Assembly (NCBI GenBank): GCA_029339505.1
Contig: JAQISU010000118.1
Coordinates: 3,461,501-3,525,500 of the forward strand
DNA from: Unio delphinus
Lineage: Eukaryota > Mollusca > Bivalvia > Unionida > Unionidae
Direction: 5' to 3'
Length of the DNA stretch: 64,000 nucleotides
The translations under genes and the position numbers were made by a program. The notes beneath the pieces are model-generated. The model ran no database searches and was not told the origin of the DNA. It saw only the letters and a program-made list of their open reading frames with translations. Below are positions 29,501-38,004 of this stretch, piece by piece; positions within the stretch are counted from its first letter, which is position 1; each line of letters starts with the position of its first letter.

Positions 29501-30625
29501 GTCCAGACAAGGTTGTGAGGCTAAACATCCCTCACATTTTGATCCACAATGTTTGTGTTGTTCTCGATTGTTATAACCATAGTCACATTTTTCACAGTAG
29601 TAACCGTATCCCTGGAATGCAGTGATACTGGTAATGGTATCAAAATGACCATTGTGATGATAGACGTGAATGTATTTTCCGTCTTTGAAATCGTGGCCTC
29701 GAAACAAAAGAGGTCCACGCACTTCTTGAGGGTGTACTTTCAAAGTGTAACGTGGAGACAAGACGTCTTGTAATTGTTGCATTTCTGGAATGCCACAAGG
29801 AGTGTCTTTGGATATCCCCGCTTGCTGTAACAGGAGTTCTGCTTCACTTCGTTGTTTGGCTCGGTCCGATTGTTGAATAGTTTTCCAGGCTCTTTTCCAT
29901 TCTACCGTGTCGTTCTTGTTGGCATACGTTCGTCCCACGACGACAGCACGGGCTAAACACATCTGGTCTTGAGGATTGTTAATTTGGACGAGACTTAGTT
30001 TGGTGCTGCGAAGGCTGTCAACCAATAATACTTTTTTGCGTCGTCCTGTCCCCTGGGGAAGAGACACGTGGGTCATAAACAGTGTGGCTTTTCCATCGTC
30101 AATGTGAAACTTGTCGTTGGATTGTTGCACATGTTGAATTTTGTCGATGACTTTGGAAGGTGTTAATTCTGATGGGCTAGTAAACTCGATCCAAACGGGA
30201 GACTTCAAATTATCGTGATGAATAGAAAGTCTCAAGCGATCGTCTTCTTTGGCTTGACATTGCTGTTTCAGTGCAGTTAACACAGAATCCCACACCTCAG
30301 TAATGAACCCTTCTGTATTCTCCAAAGGTACATTGGCCTTGAAATCTTTAAACTTTACGGCATACGTGTAAGCCGTTGTTCTAAATTTTCGAGAGGAACG
30401 CTTTTCTGTCTCTCGAATGTGATAGTAATTTTCAGGGTTTACTAAGGGTGGTGCACTTTGCTTGGACGTGGATTGTCTGGGTGTGGATTCGGGCTCACTC
30501 ATGTCATCTTCAAAATCACTGGCATGAATTTGAGCCAAGACTTCAGCTACTGTGCTAGGCGATACATTACGTTTCTGTCTCTTACTATCTTTTCCTTTCT
30601 CCACAGCATGATGTGGCCTTTTCAT
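26552..30625 (-). CDS. pPolB: Protein-primed family B DNA polymerase
   Basis: 1357 aa from ATG 30625. Replicates the linear element DNA from its ends. The N-terminal 340 residues are unassigned, then comes a Cys/His-rich zinc region at about 343-455 (YYCEKCDYGY, CPVCQRTF..H, CPTCG, CHICH). The 3'-5' exonuclease motifs are FFDFE (about 473-477), NFSGYDGQFL (about 564) and YCRSDVDIL (about 689). Polymerase motif A is DVCSLYP (about 916), motif B is KVMLNCLWG (about 1105) and motif C is YFDTDS (1201-1206). All catalytic acids are present. Length is typical of Polinton PolB. The frame is unbroken. Confidence 0.97.
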   Translation of the reverse strand: MKRPHHAVEKGKDSKRQKRNVSPSTVAEVLAQIHASDFEDDMSEPESTPRQSTSKQSAPPLVNPENYYHIRETEKRSSRKFRTTAYTYAVKFKDFKANVPLENTEGFITEVWDSVLTALKQQCQAKEDDRLRLSIHHDNLKSPVWIEFTSPSELTPSKVIDKIQHVQQSNDKFHIDDGKATLFMTHVSLPQGTGRRKKVLLVDSLRSTKLSLVQINNPQDQMCLARAVVVGRTYANKNDTVEWKRAWKTIQQSDRAKQRSEAELLLQQAGISKDTPCGIPEMQQLQDVLSPRYTLKVHPQEVRGPLLFRGHDFKDGKYIHVYHHNGHFDTITSITAFQGYGYYCEKCDYGYNNREQHKHCGSKCEGCLASQPCLDQGKERVHCPVCQRTFVSPTCYQQHLKMQGSQQKNTCQLLRLCPTCGQDIRTNSVKLHVCRGKKRCHICHQIVDLEHECFIQKYQPQPKDTQKKGNFIFFDFECMQETGIHIPNFCVAHRACEQCIQEPIFSYCPHCNKIPGGREKIFRGSNTLAKFARWILNPIDKTWSTEDIERYGNCHCHATVMAHNFSGYDGQFLLRYYAEQCTERPQVTLNGAKIISMQVGQVQFKDSMCYLTMPLSRMPKTFGMTELAKGYFPHFFNTEANQHTVLPHLPEAHYYDPDNMRTEQREAFFAWYQTHASDPFDFQEEMLKYCRSDVDILRRCCGKFRELFMEYGGIDPLKEACTIAKACSLVYRKRFMPENTLAVISPQTTNFVKRQYSVKALRWLHYLCDKEDKWIQHARNGGGEKIIGTYSVDGWDLENPQIVYEFNGCLFHGCPMCYPQRDIKNQFLQRTMEDLYQTTCQRRLKLEQQGYQVVEMWEHEYDQRLKTDPEFKRIVESYKWVDPLNPRDSLYGGRTNATCLLYQADEEKGEEIKYLDVCSLYPYVCKYCHFPVGHPELMTEHIDLDHIRQYEGLIKCKVLPPTDLYHPVLPHHCQGKLMFPLCRTCAETCNQDQPCHHTQEERTLTGTWVSVELFKALDMGYQLLEVYEIYHFPKTQQYCKGDERQKGIFADYVDSFLKLKQEASGYPSWCHTPEDQKIFKEKYREQEGITLDHIEKNEGRRSFAKVMLNCLWGKMAQRPSLPKTEYLSEPSRYFQMIHDPTKVMKHVDVIREDLILVNYEEELDFVEADKFGNVIIAAYVTAHARLKLYEVLELLGDRVLYFDTDSCIYIHRPNQCNPTIEGDRLGAWTDEHPDDKILCFASGGPKNYGYEYRDPQGKMHTECKVKGLTLNYRTSQVVNFDVLQEALQSGQDETFQVTTHEPHKIVRLASHQIVSRPLKKVYQIVYQKRVRLPNHFTLPYGHVDIEQHIKRDIVQDQ
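26575..26582 (-). promoter_or_regulatory. TATAAAAA box of the BIR gene, inside pPolB
   Basis: Minus strand GCATATAAAAAGGG, inside the last codons of pPolB and about 60 nt upstream of ATG 26516. Confidence 0.6.
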
Positions 30626-30762
30626 CTTGTCTGCAAAAAGTCAAATGACTACCTTTTAAAGACCATAACCCCTATATATTCATGTTCGATCCGTGCATAT
30701 ATATATAAAGGGTTAGTGTCTAACGGTTCAGTATTCCTTTCACTCTCACATTGACCAGAACG
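30626..30762. promoter_or_regulatory. Divergent promoter of pPolB and the zinc-knuckle gene
   Basis: A 137-bp gap between divergent ATGs. The minus-strand TATA (AATATATAGG, 30672-30680) is about 50 nt from the pPolB ATG. The plus-strand TATA (ATATATATATAAAG, 30697-30710) is about 55 nt from the zinc-knuckle ATG. Back-to-back spacing suggests coordinated, probably early, expression. Confidence 0.65.
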
Positions 30763-31227
30763 ATGGAAGAACCTACACAAGTGGAACTTCTCATTAGAGC
30801 TTTACGTGGGGTCATACGAAAGTTTTCGTCAGACCAGCCGACAGCCTACTCTCCCTCCTATCGAGATAAAAGTCAAGATACTTGCTATATCTGTAAGAAG
30901 AAAGGACATTGGGCTACAGAATGTTCAGATCGTAACAAAAATAAAAAAGGCTACAATAGAGACAAAAGTCAAGATACCTGTTATTATTGTAAAGAGAAAG
31001 GACATTGGTCTCCAAACTGCCCTAAGAAACAACAGGAGCAGGAGGAGGAGGCGGAGGAAGAGGAGGAGGAGGAGGAAAGAAATTCTGAACAGGAGGAGAA
31101 AGAGGTACCCTCCTCCAAGGAAGAACCCCGTCACGTTCACAAAAACAAGAAAAGAAGACGAAACGAAAGTGAAGAGGAAGAAAAAAAAGCTGTGACAGTA
31201 AAGAAAATGAAAAAACAGAGAGAGTGA
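30763..31227 (+). CDS. Protein with two CCHC zinc knuckles, 154 aa
   Basis: Starts at ATG 30763 (MEEPTQVELLIRALRG). The frame extends 12 nt upstream only to a TTG. It has two retroviral-nucleocapsid-type zinc knuckles, CYICKKKGHWATEC and CYYCKEKGHWSPNC, each preceded by the same RDKSQDTC linker. They came from an internal duplication. A long Glu-rich acidic region and a Lys/Arg-rich C-terminus with nuclear-localisation-like clusters (KNKKRRR) follow. It is expected to bind single-stranded nucleic acid. It is divergent from pPolB, which points to replication or early regulation. It ends with a normal AATAAA. Confidence 0.88.
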   Translation: MEEPTQVELLIRALRGVIRKFSSDQPTAYSPSYRDKSQDTCYICKKKGHWATECSDRNKNKKGYNRDKSQDTCYYCKEKGHWSPNCPKKQQEQEEEAEEEEEEEERNSEQEEKEVPSSKEEPRHVHKNKKRRRNESEEEEKKAVTVKKMKKQRE

Positions 31228-31309
31228 AACAGAAGAAAACCTATGAACTTTTTTAAAGTGGTCTTGTGTTATGTTATGTTGTGATATTGAATTGTGTCGT
31301 TTGTACTAG

Positions 31310-31315
31310 AATAAA
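31310..31315 (+). terminator. AATAAA poly(A) signal of the zinc-knuckle gene
   Basis: AATAAA, 82 nt after the stop, followed by a GTGTCTC/TTGG-type G/T-rich stretch. Confidence 0.65.
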
Positions 31316-31463
31316 CTAAAGAGAAAAAACGTAAGTGTCTCTTGGTTTTGATTTGATAGTATAATTACCTACACTCACACATTCATTCACTCACACGTAC
31401 ATCATGGGTTTTTAAAAACATAAAGGACTTTTGAGTTTTCATTGAAATAGGCAATTGACATAG

Positions 31464-31504
31464 TATTTCTTTTCGAAATAATTGGAGTGGTCCTGAAAAG
31501 GACC
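31464..31504 (-). terminator. Histone-type 3' stem-loop and downstream element
   Basis: Minus strand GGTCCTTTTCAGGACC (31504-31489), followed by ACTCCAA and CGAAAAGAAATAC about 10 nt further. It lies 34 nt after the stop of the 212-aa gene at 31538. The downstream block matches that at 13966. Confidence 0.85.
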
Positions 31505-31537
31505 GTTGGTGTTTTGTGTATTTAAAACAAAACAAAC

Positions 31538-32176
31538 TCAGAAACGGGATGAAATCCTCTTGAGCTGTCTTAAGCCTTTGCCACGGCCAAGGCCTACTTC
31601 GGGACTGGTGGTTCCTGTCAATGATTTGGTAGAAATCACTAACGGTGGTAAGGTAGACGTAGTCACAGAGAGATCGGGTTGTTTCGCTCGAGAAGGTCTT
31701 TTTCTCTTCGGTCGTGATAAAGAAGTCTGATACATTTGTTTCAGACTCTTTAACTCAGCTAAAATATCTAAAAGTACCGTCGTAACCGTTTGATTTTCAC
31801 TATTTTCTTTCTGTCCTTGGTCTTCATTCTTCTCCGTTGCTGCTACTGTTTCTTCCTGGTGTTTTCTTCTTGCTTCTTCTTCTTCCTGCTGTTGCATAAG
31901 AAAAGCTTGTTCTTCTACTTTCTGTTGTTGTAAAAATCGCTCCAATGCTTCTTTTTGTCTTTGTTTAAAATCATCGACGTGTCCATAAGAAGATACAGAA
32001 GGCAACGAAGGTTCCGGAATAAATTCTTGCGATGTTAAAAAATCCACAATATCCCAGTTAAAATCCACTTCTTCTGGATGTAGATTTGACATGACTTTAG
32101 TAGTCACTGTTGGTCCATGACTTGCTGTCTCTACTCCTGGCTCACTCCAATTCATTGTCTTCTTACTGTCCGCCAT
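31538..32176 (-). CDS. Polinton accessory protein, 212 aa, acidic/coiled-coil
   Basis: I start at ATG 32176 (MADSKKTMNWSEPGVETASH), 50 nt downstream of a TATATAG box. The longer frame would translate the promoter. The N-terminal region is acidic with FNWDIVDFL, an activation-domain-like hydrophobic/acidic segment. Residues about 70-125 form a Gln/Glu-rich coiled coil. A possible second helix (VLLDILAELKSLKQMYQ) precedes a basic patch (RPKRKRPSR) and a Gly/Arg/Lys end. A nuclear regulatory protein is plausible but unproven. It ends in a histone-type stem-loop and is divergent from the 77-aa gene. Confidence 0.75.
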   Translation of the reverse strand: MADSKKTMNWSEPGVETASHGPTVTTKVMSNLHPEEVDFNWDIVDFLTSQEFIPEPSLPSVSSYGHVDDFKQRQKEALERFLQQQKVEEQAFLMQQQEEEEARRKHQEETVAATEKNEDQGQKENSENQTVTTVLLDILAELKSLKQMYQTSLSRPKRKRPSRAKQPDLSVTTSTLPPLVISTKSLTGTTSPEVGLGRGKGLRQLKRISSRF

Positions 32177-32225
32177 GATTGACAACTCTCTTGAATCGAT
32201 GGACTGTGCACAGGCGCTAGTACCT

Positions 32226-32352
32226 CTATATAGAAAAGGTGACGTCACAGACTGCTCTCTTCCGATTGGATGGTTGTGACTGACTTTTGTAACGCACGTT
32301 TGAATTGGTGGATACACTCAATCCGTTTCAATCCGCTCTTCCCCTATAAATA
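32226..32352. promoter_or_regulatory. Divergent promoter with TGACGTCA site
   Basis: Contains a minus-strand TATA (CTATATAG, 32226-32233) for the 212-aa gene, a perfect CRE/ATF palindrome TGACGTCA at 32240-32247, and a plus-strand TATAAATA (32345-32352) for the 77-aa gene. CRE sites are classical early-promoter elements bound by ATF/CREB proteins. Binding here is inferred. Confidence 0.65.
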
Positions 32353-32394
32353 GCCGCAGTACACGGCATTCGATTCACCTGTTCTCATCAGAAG

Positions 32395-32628
32395 ATGTGG
32401 ACTAATGTTGAATCGTCAACCCTTGTGTCAAGTATGCTGTTTAGGACTGACATACCCATGTATGTCAGATCATCATGGAGTGTCATTGATAGGACGGAGA
32501 CAACCTATTGGAAGAGAAGAGTCTATGTGGAAAGACAAGGTTGTTTGAAGAGAGTTCTCTTCTATGGACCCACAGTAAGGAGAAGTTTAAGGAAGAGAAG
32601 AAGATCTGTGAGATGTCCTCTATGTTAA
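32395..32628 (+). CDS. Small basic protein, 77 aa, rightmost gene
   Basis: Starts at ATG 32395 (MWTNVESSTLVSSMLFRTDI), 43 nt after the TATAAATA box. The first half is Ser/Thr-rich. The second half is strongly basic (VRRSLRKRRRSVRCPLC) with a CPLC end. Not recognised. It is read outward toward the right terminal repeat and ends in that repeat's histone-type stem-loop, mirroring the leftmost gene. The matched promoter and terminator support it as a real gene despite its size. Confidence 0.7.
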   Translation: MWTNVESSTLVSSMLFRTDIPMYVRSSWSVIDRTETTYWKRRVYVERQGCLKRVLFYGPTVRRSLRKRRRSVRCPLC

Positions 32629-32655
32629 CAAAATACTGTTAACATTACATATAAC

Positions 32656-32695
32656 GGTCCTTTTCAGGGCCACTCATAAGTCTCGAAAAGATAGT
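32656..32695 (+). terminator. Histone-type 3' stem-loop and downstream element, right end
   Basis: Plus strand GGTCCTTTTCAGGGCC (32656-32671, with one G-T pair in the stem), followed by ACTCA and CGAAAAGATAG about 12 nt on. It lies 28 nt after the 77-aa stop. It overlaps the inner edge of the right terminal repeat, and the left-end copy has a perfect stem. Confidence 0.8.
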
Positions 32696-33103
32696 AGCTT
32701 TCATTGCCACCCCTTTTTTCCTTGTTTTATTTCCCATGTTATATTTCCCTTGACGCTATATAGTCCCACAATGTTAAATTCCCCTTGACGCTAGATAGTC
32801 CCACAATGTTAAATTCCCCTTGACGCTAGATAGTCCCACAATGTTAAATTCCCCTTGACGCTAGATAGTCCCACAATGTTAAATTCCCCTTGACGCTAGA
32901 TAGTCCCACAATGTTAAATTCCCCTTGACGCTAGATAGTCCCACAATGTTAAATTCCCCTTGACGCTAGATAGTCCCACAATGTTAAATTCCCCTTGACG
33001 CTAGATAGTCCCCACCATGTTAAATTCCCCTTGACGCTAGAGTGTCCCAAGCTGTTTAACATAGGATTTTCCCATTGACGCTAGATAGTCCCCATTAACT
33101 ACT
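32659..33103 (-). repeat. Right terminal inverted repeat
   Basis: 445 bp, inverted relative to 11982-12321, with ten 35-bp subrepeats against seven at the left. Apart from the subrepeat number, one difference was noticed (C/T in the GGCAACGAAAG segment). Confidence 0.95.
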
Positions 33104-33109
33104 TACATA
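33104..33109. repeat. Right 6-bp target site duplication (TACATA)
   Basis: Identical to 11976-11981. It continues as CTAG, completing the interrupted 34-bp host repeat. Confidence 0.9.
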
Positions 33110-35000
33110 CTAGGTACAAAACGATTGTTCTTTATAGTGTTTGAACAAGGCTAATACAGAGACAGAAACTACACATGTGTTTTGTTCCGAGTTGGCTTGA
33201 AAAAAATGAGTTTGATACGGCGTACTAAACATGTTGATACCGTAACGCCGAGATGTATGTTATTACACCGTATCAAACAAGTTCTCTCCCCTGACTCAGA
33301 AAAAGTTGTTTTATGGTTTTTATTTATTACGTATACCCTTTTTATTCATCTGTTCTTTTCCATTTTTTAATGTATACCTTGAAAAAAGATGAAATAGGTA
33401 AATATCAGAAACGTGCAGTATTTCTTTATATTATATGCTCATTTTTCCTCCATTTACTTTACGTTTTCAGAATTGTATAGCATAGGGTTGATGACCAGTT
33501 CAAGAATAAAACATTAACCTATCAAGCGAATGAACGTGATATCTACAATGTCCAACACAAAAATGAGACACGCGATATTGAAAATACGATTCTGATCATT
33601 TAAACGTTTTTTAAGGAATAATGTTTATAACTATTCGCAAACTGAGTTGTTCAGACTATGAATTGTGCACTCTAGGGTCTATAAAATGTACATAGAAAAG
33701 CATATTAAGTCAAAGGTCTAAACAAAGTGCAGAGAAAAGCATATTAAAGTAAAACACAATCTCATCATCTTCAAAGATATCTCATTTTAAAAGTCAATAA
33801 AATCACAAAATGCGAAATAAAAGTGCAACTGAATTAGGCGGTTCAAGAGAAAGCATCAACATCAGAATCTGCAAGTCACTGATTTAGAATTTTCCCAATT
33901 TCATTTTTTTGTTTGGGTGGGTTGGTGGAATGTTTAGATATTTAACATTAATATAAGTCGTAGGTCTACTGAGCAGATAAATAATTGGGGTCCCTCCAAC
34001 AAAGAACATCAAAGCGATAGGATATCACCTAAAGCTGGTAATACCAATGGCAATACACATACTTAACTTTTTTTATGTTGAATATCCTCAAAATGTACTT
34101 TCTGAGTTATTTTATACCTATCAGAATTAGATTCAAAAATGTATCTACAACGCGAAGGTGTACTGCCATTTAGAATATATTACCAATACGAATCATATTC
34201 CATAGGACCATTTCCTACACTCCAAAATTAAATTAATTTTATATTCCATAGAATCATTTCCTACACCCCAACATTAAATGAATTTCATATTCTCTAACAA
34301 GTAATATTTAATTTGGCTTCTTCTTGAGAATTTCAATTGAAAGAATTTCAACTTTTTCCGATTATGATTACAAACTATCAATGACACAACATAAACACAT
34401 GTGCAGCTTGTATCAAGCCCATTCCCTCTACAGCCACATGTATTGTACATAATTGATTCAGCTAATAACTTCAGTCCATCAGAACTAGAAAAGTTAACTT
34501 TTGTTGTATCCAAAGAAAACCAAAAATATTTCATCCTAGACAACTGGAACATTTGTTTCAAAGTACTGTCATTCATATTATAATTCTAAATTTAAAAGAC
34601 AAGGAGAACAAAATGAGATTCCTTTTATAAACGAATGACTGAACTTTTAAGTTAAATGGTCGCAAGTTGGTGCTATGTGCGCATGAAAACTGTTAATGTA
34701 TATAAATCTTTCTACGCTTGTATACTGACTGTAATTTATGTTTCTGGTTGTGTGTTCTTTCAATTATTCAGTCTTAAGTATAAAAGCAAAATGAATATAT
34801 AATACAAAGTTTAAACCATTTATGCAGGAGAATATAACCTAGATTTGTCTAAATTAATTTGAACTCCAAACAACGGGTAGTATTGTTTAGAGAAACTCGT
34901 TAATATTTTCCCATAAGATGTAGTAAATTATAAATCCTATAATCCGTGTTGTAAGTTAAATCTTCTATAAAACAATGAAACTTAAGTTGTATTCTGTTTT
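33110..35000. other. Intergenic, no recognisable gene
   Basis: AT-rich unique sequence with a short duplicated segment (AGAGAAAAGCATATTAAAGT near 33690-33750). No supported coding sequence. Confidence 0.5.
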
Positions 35001-35275
35001 ATGATGTAAAACCTTTCAGAACCAAATTCTGTATTTTAAATGTTATATTGATACCGATGACGTAAACCTTTTAAAAACAAATTCTGTATTTTTGATGTTG
35101 TATCGATACCGATGACGTAAACCCTTTTAAAAACAAATTCTGTATTTTTTATATTTCATCAATAATGATAATGTAAAACGTTTTAGAAGCATATAAACTG
35201 TATTTCTAATGTTTCAAAAATAATGATAATGTGAAACCTTTCAGAAACATATTCTGTATTTTCAATTTTACATCG
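35001..35275. repeat. Diverged 60-bp tandem repeats, about 4-5 copies
   Basis: Units share AAACCTTT.AGAA.CA.ATTCTGTATTTT and GATACCGATGACGTAA. Strongly diverged. Confidence 0.75.
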
Positions 35276-35325
35276 CTAGTAATGATCTGTCCTTGTTTAT
35301 CTGGTGACATTTAGAGAAAGATAAA

Positions 35326-35477
35326 ATGGACAACATGTGTTATTGTGGGACAGATAAATCCATTCAGCAAAGCCTCGCTGCTGATGTAGTTGCTGACCTT
35401 CGAGAAAGAATTCCCTATCCTATACTAGTGCATATGGATGGATTTTATCAATTTAGTCCATGGAAAAACCCTGTCAG
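35326..35477 (+). CDS. Possible protein-coding exon (weak)
   Basis: An open 152-bp stretch from ATG 35326 (MDNMCYCGTDKSIQQSLAAD) to a CAG/GTACTC splice-donor-like site, with less AT-biased codon use than its surroundings. No domain is recognised and no partner exon was found, so this is a candidate only. Confidence 0.25.
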
Positions 35478-36290
35478 GTACTCGAGAAACTATGAATAAT
35501 GATTAGGTCGAGAATTCTAAGAAAATGATCTCTTGGAATTATAGTTCTGATACCAAAATAATTCAGATAATTGATATCTTGATCAACAAAACTTTATTGT
35601 CCGTATTATAGAAATAAATGTATCAAATTGTTTATTTGTACGTGTTTACAGGATCAAAATGGACACAATATAGTCAAATTTCGTGTTTCGGATGTATATT
35701 TATCCGATAACTTCTTCTATACAAAGAACAAATGGTAACGATTTATAAAACGTCATGAATGAATTGAGTTCTTTTATTAAACAATGACATTTATCCACTG
35801 ATTTTACTGGCATGGATTTATTTTCAAAGGTAATGGCATTAAGCTGTGAAACATTAATACTTGAATTTTTTCAGCTTCTTACTCATGTAACAACAGCACA
35901 CACTCACACTTGTCAAAGTGTTTTGCTTTTCTTTCTTTCTGTTGTTAATTTTGAAAGGATAAAAAAGGATTAAAATGTAATGTATTCCTCTCAAATTATT
36001 TATCTCAAGCAAATTTATCAGTCTTAATTCATCTTTTAAGACAATTTCTTGCAGTGAAAGCAATTTGAAGTCAGAATGAATTGACCAAGAAGTCAATAAA
36101 ACTCGTCGCATATACTCACTGACACAATGACGTTTACAGTCTAATCTCTTTTATAAATTCGATATGAAATTGATTAGCTATGACACGTGTCCTATACTTG
36201 AAAATATGGCTACTGCTTTTTTTTTAATCAATTAGAAAGAGATGATGTTGAATATAATCTGTTTACCATTTATCCATCATGTATACAGCA

Positions 36291-36398
36291 CAATACTACT
36301 ACTACTACTACTACTACTGCTACTACTGCTACTACTTTTACTACTACTACTACTACTACTACTCTACTAGTACTACTACTAATAATAATAACAACAAC

Positions 36399-36459
<61 letters not shown>

Positions 36460-36480
36460 CAAATAATAAAAACAATAATA
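36291..36480. repeat. ACT then AAT trinucleotide microsatellite
   Basis: (ACT)n to about 36375, then (AAT)n with ACA interruptions to about 36480. Confidence 0.95.
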
Positions 36481-38000
36481 ACAGGAGTAATGGTTACTCG
36501 TGAAATAAAAAAGATAAAATGTTAGGAACATGTTGTTAATATCAACCTTAAGACTTATAACTGATATATTTTAATTTCATGGGTAAAATATTTTATCGTA
36601 CTATGACTATATTATTGTCTAACGTTTTGTTTGTATATTCAATCCTTTTTAGATGATCTTACATGCGTTGCATTAAATCTGTTTCTAGCTTAGATGTTTA
36701 TGACAATATGAAGTTTGTGAACGATTAACAATACATGTACGCATACCTTTATTGATTATTTATGCATTTTCATGGGTCTCCAGTGCCAATGAGAGACCAG
36801 CTGATTTATTGAGACATTACATTGGTCATTTTTTTAAAAAAAATTGATTCCGATTAAGAATTACATTACCTGGAGGACAGTGTACCAATATAATGTGTAG
36901 ATTATGCTGAAATTAGATTCTTTCCTCCACAGTGCTGGTTGACAGCCTATTACACAAACCTCTGATGAAAACGTAGATAACTGTCATCTCAAAGGAATTC
37001 CGAAATAATAAATGCCTTATGTCAAATGGGATTAAACCACCGTAGGAAATCTGACTGCAAGTCTTATCCAGGTATCGTTTTCATCTTAAATCCACTTTAC
37101 GAACATACGGCAAACATATGTGGCAATGATGTCATTTCCTCGTCTCAAATGCAATGTCTTGTGCCCACTGTGTAATCCTAGCTTTGGCACTGGGTTCAAA
37201 ACCATATCGATCGTCCTATTTCTTATACTTAGTCAATGCCAGGCCATGTTCCCGGCGATTGTGTTGAAGTTTAGCGTTACTGACACGCACCAACGTGGAT
37301 AATGTATTGAGTAAATATGTACGTCAATTGATAGAAAAAACCTAAACCTGGCACGCATTCATCGCTCACTACAACCCGATACACAAACACAAAGCATTCC
37401 TTCCCCCTGTTTTCTTTCTATTCAATCTAATACAAAAAAACTACAATGCAGGTTAGTTCGCCTTATTAAATATATCTCTGATCTATGTACATTTCTTTCT
37501 TCTCAGTGTGCTTACGAGGAAGTATGTACATGTTTCAGTTTCTATTACTGTGCTTCAAAATAATTGATATTATTGATTACTTTTCGTGTATTGTATTAGT
37601 TACGTAACATACCTCAATCAAGAAGACAATAAGAAGTCCATATAAATATTAATTAACAATATAATATATTGAATGCATTATTATGCCACAAATGTGACTC
37701 ACGTCATCCACTCAAATAATTGTAAACTTCAACAGGCATGTTACTAATTGTATTAAACTAGAGGCTCCCAAGAGTGATACTTCTTGTTCACAAGAATATC
37801 TTTAAATTCATGAAATCGTTTGATACCATACCACATAATTAAAACAAATCCAGCTCTTGTGGTTGTGATATTGATAGAAATACACAATTAGTGTAATTTA
37901 TAACTGAGCGATCTTTCTTTCGCACATTCTCTAAGCGTGAATAAGTAAATACAAGGAAATTCACTATAATATAAACCATTTTTGATCGCTCAATTAAAAC
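36481..38000. other. Intergenic, no recognisable gene
   Basis: AT-rich. The 60-aa ORF around 37120-37302 has no recognisable features. Nothing else supported. Confidence 0.5.
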
Positions 38001-38004
38001 AAAA

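Larger units (their letters stand above)
11982..33103. mobile_element. Complete Polinton/Maverick (adintovirus-type) element
   Basis: A 21,122-bp element bounded by terminal inverted repeats starting 5'-AG and by a 6-bp target duplication. It encodes the hallmark set: protein-primed family B DNA polymerase, retrovirus-like integrase with chromodomain, FtsK/HerA-type packaging ATPase, adenovirus-type cysteine protease, double jelly-roll major capsid protein and minor capsid protein. It also carries small basic virion-core-like proteins and accessory genes. No frameshift or internal stop is seen in the core genes. The outer parts of the two terminal repeats read identically, and one substitution (C/T) was noticed in the inner part. 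These facts suggest a recent insertion, and the element may still be functional. Confidence 0.97.

Noticed and set aside
30751..30762. Four extra N-terminal codons on the zinc-knuckle protein
   Set aside because: They would need a TTG start. ATG 30763 is properly placed after the TATA box.
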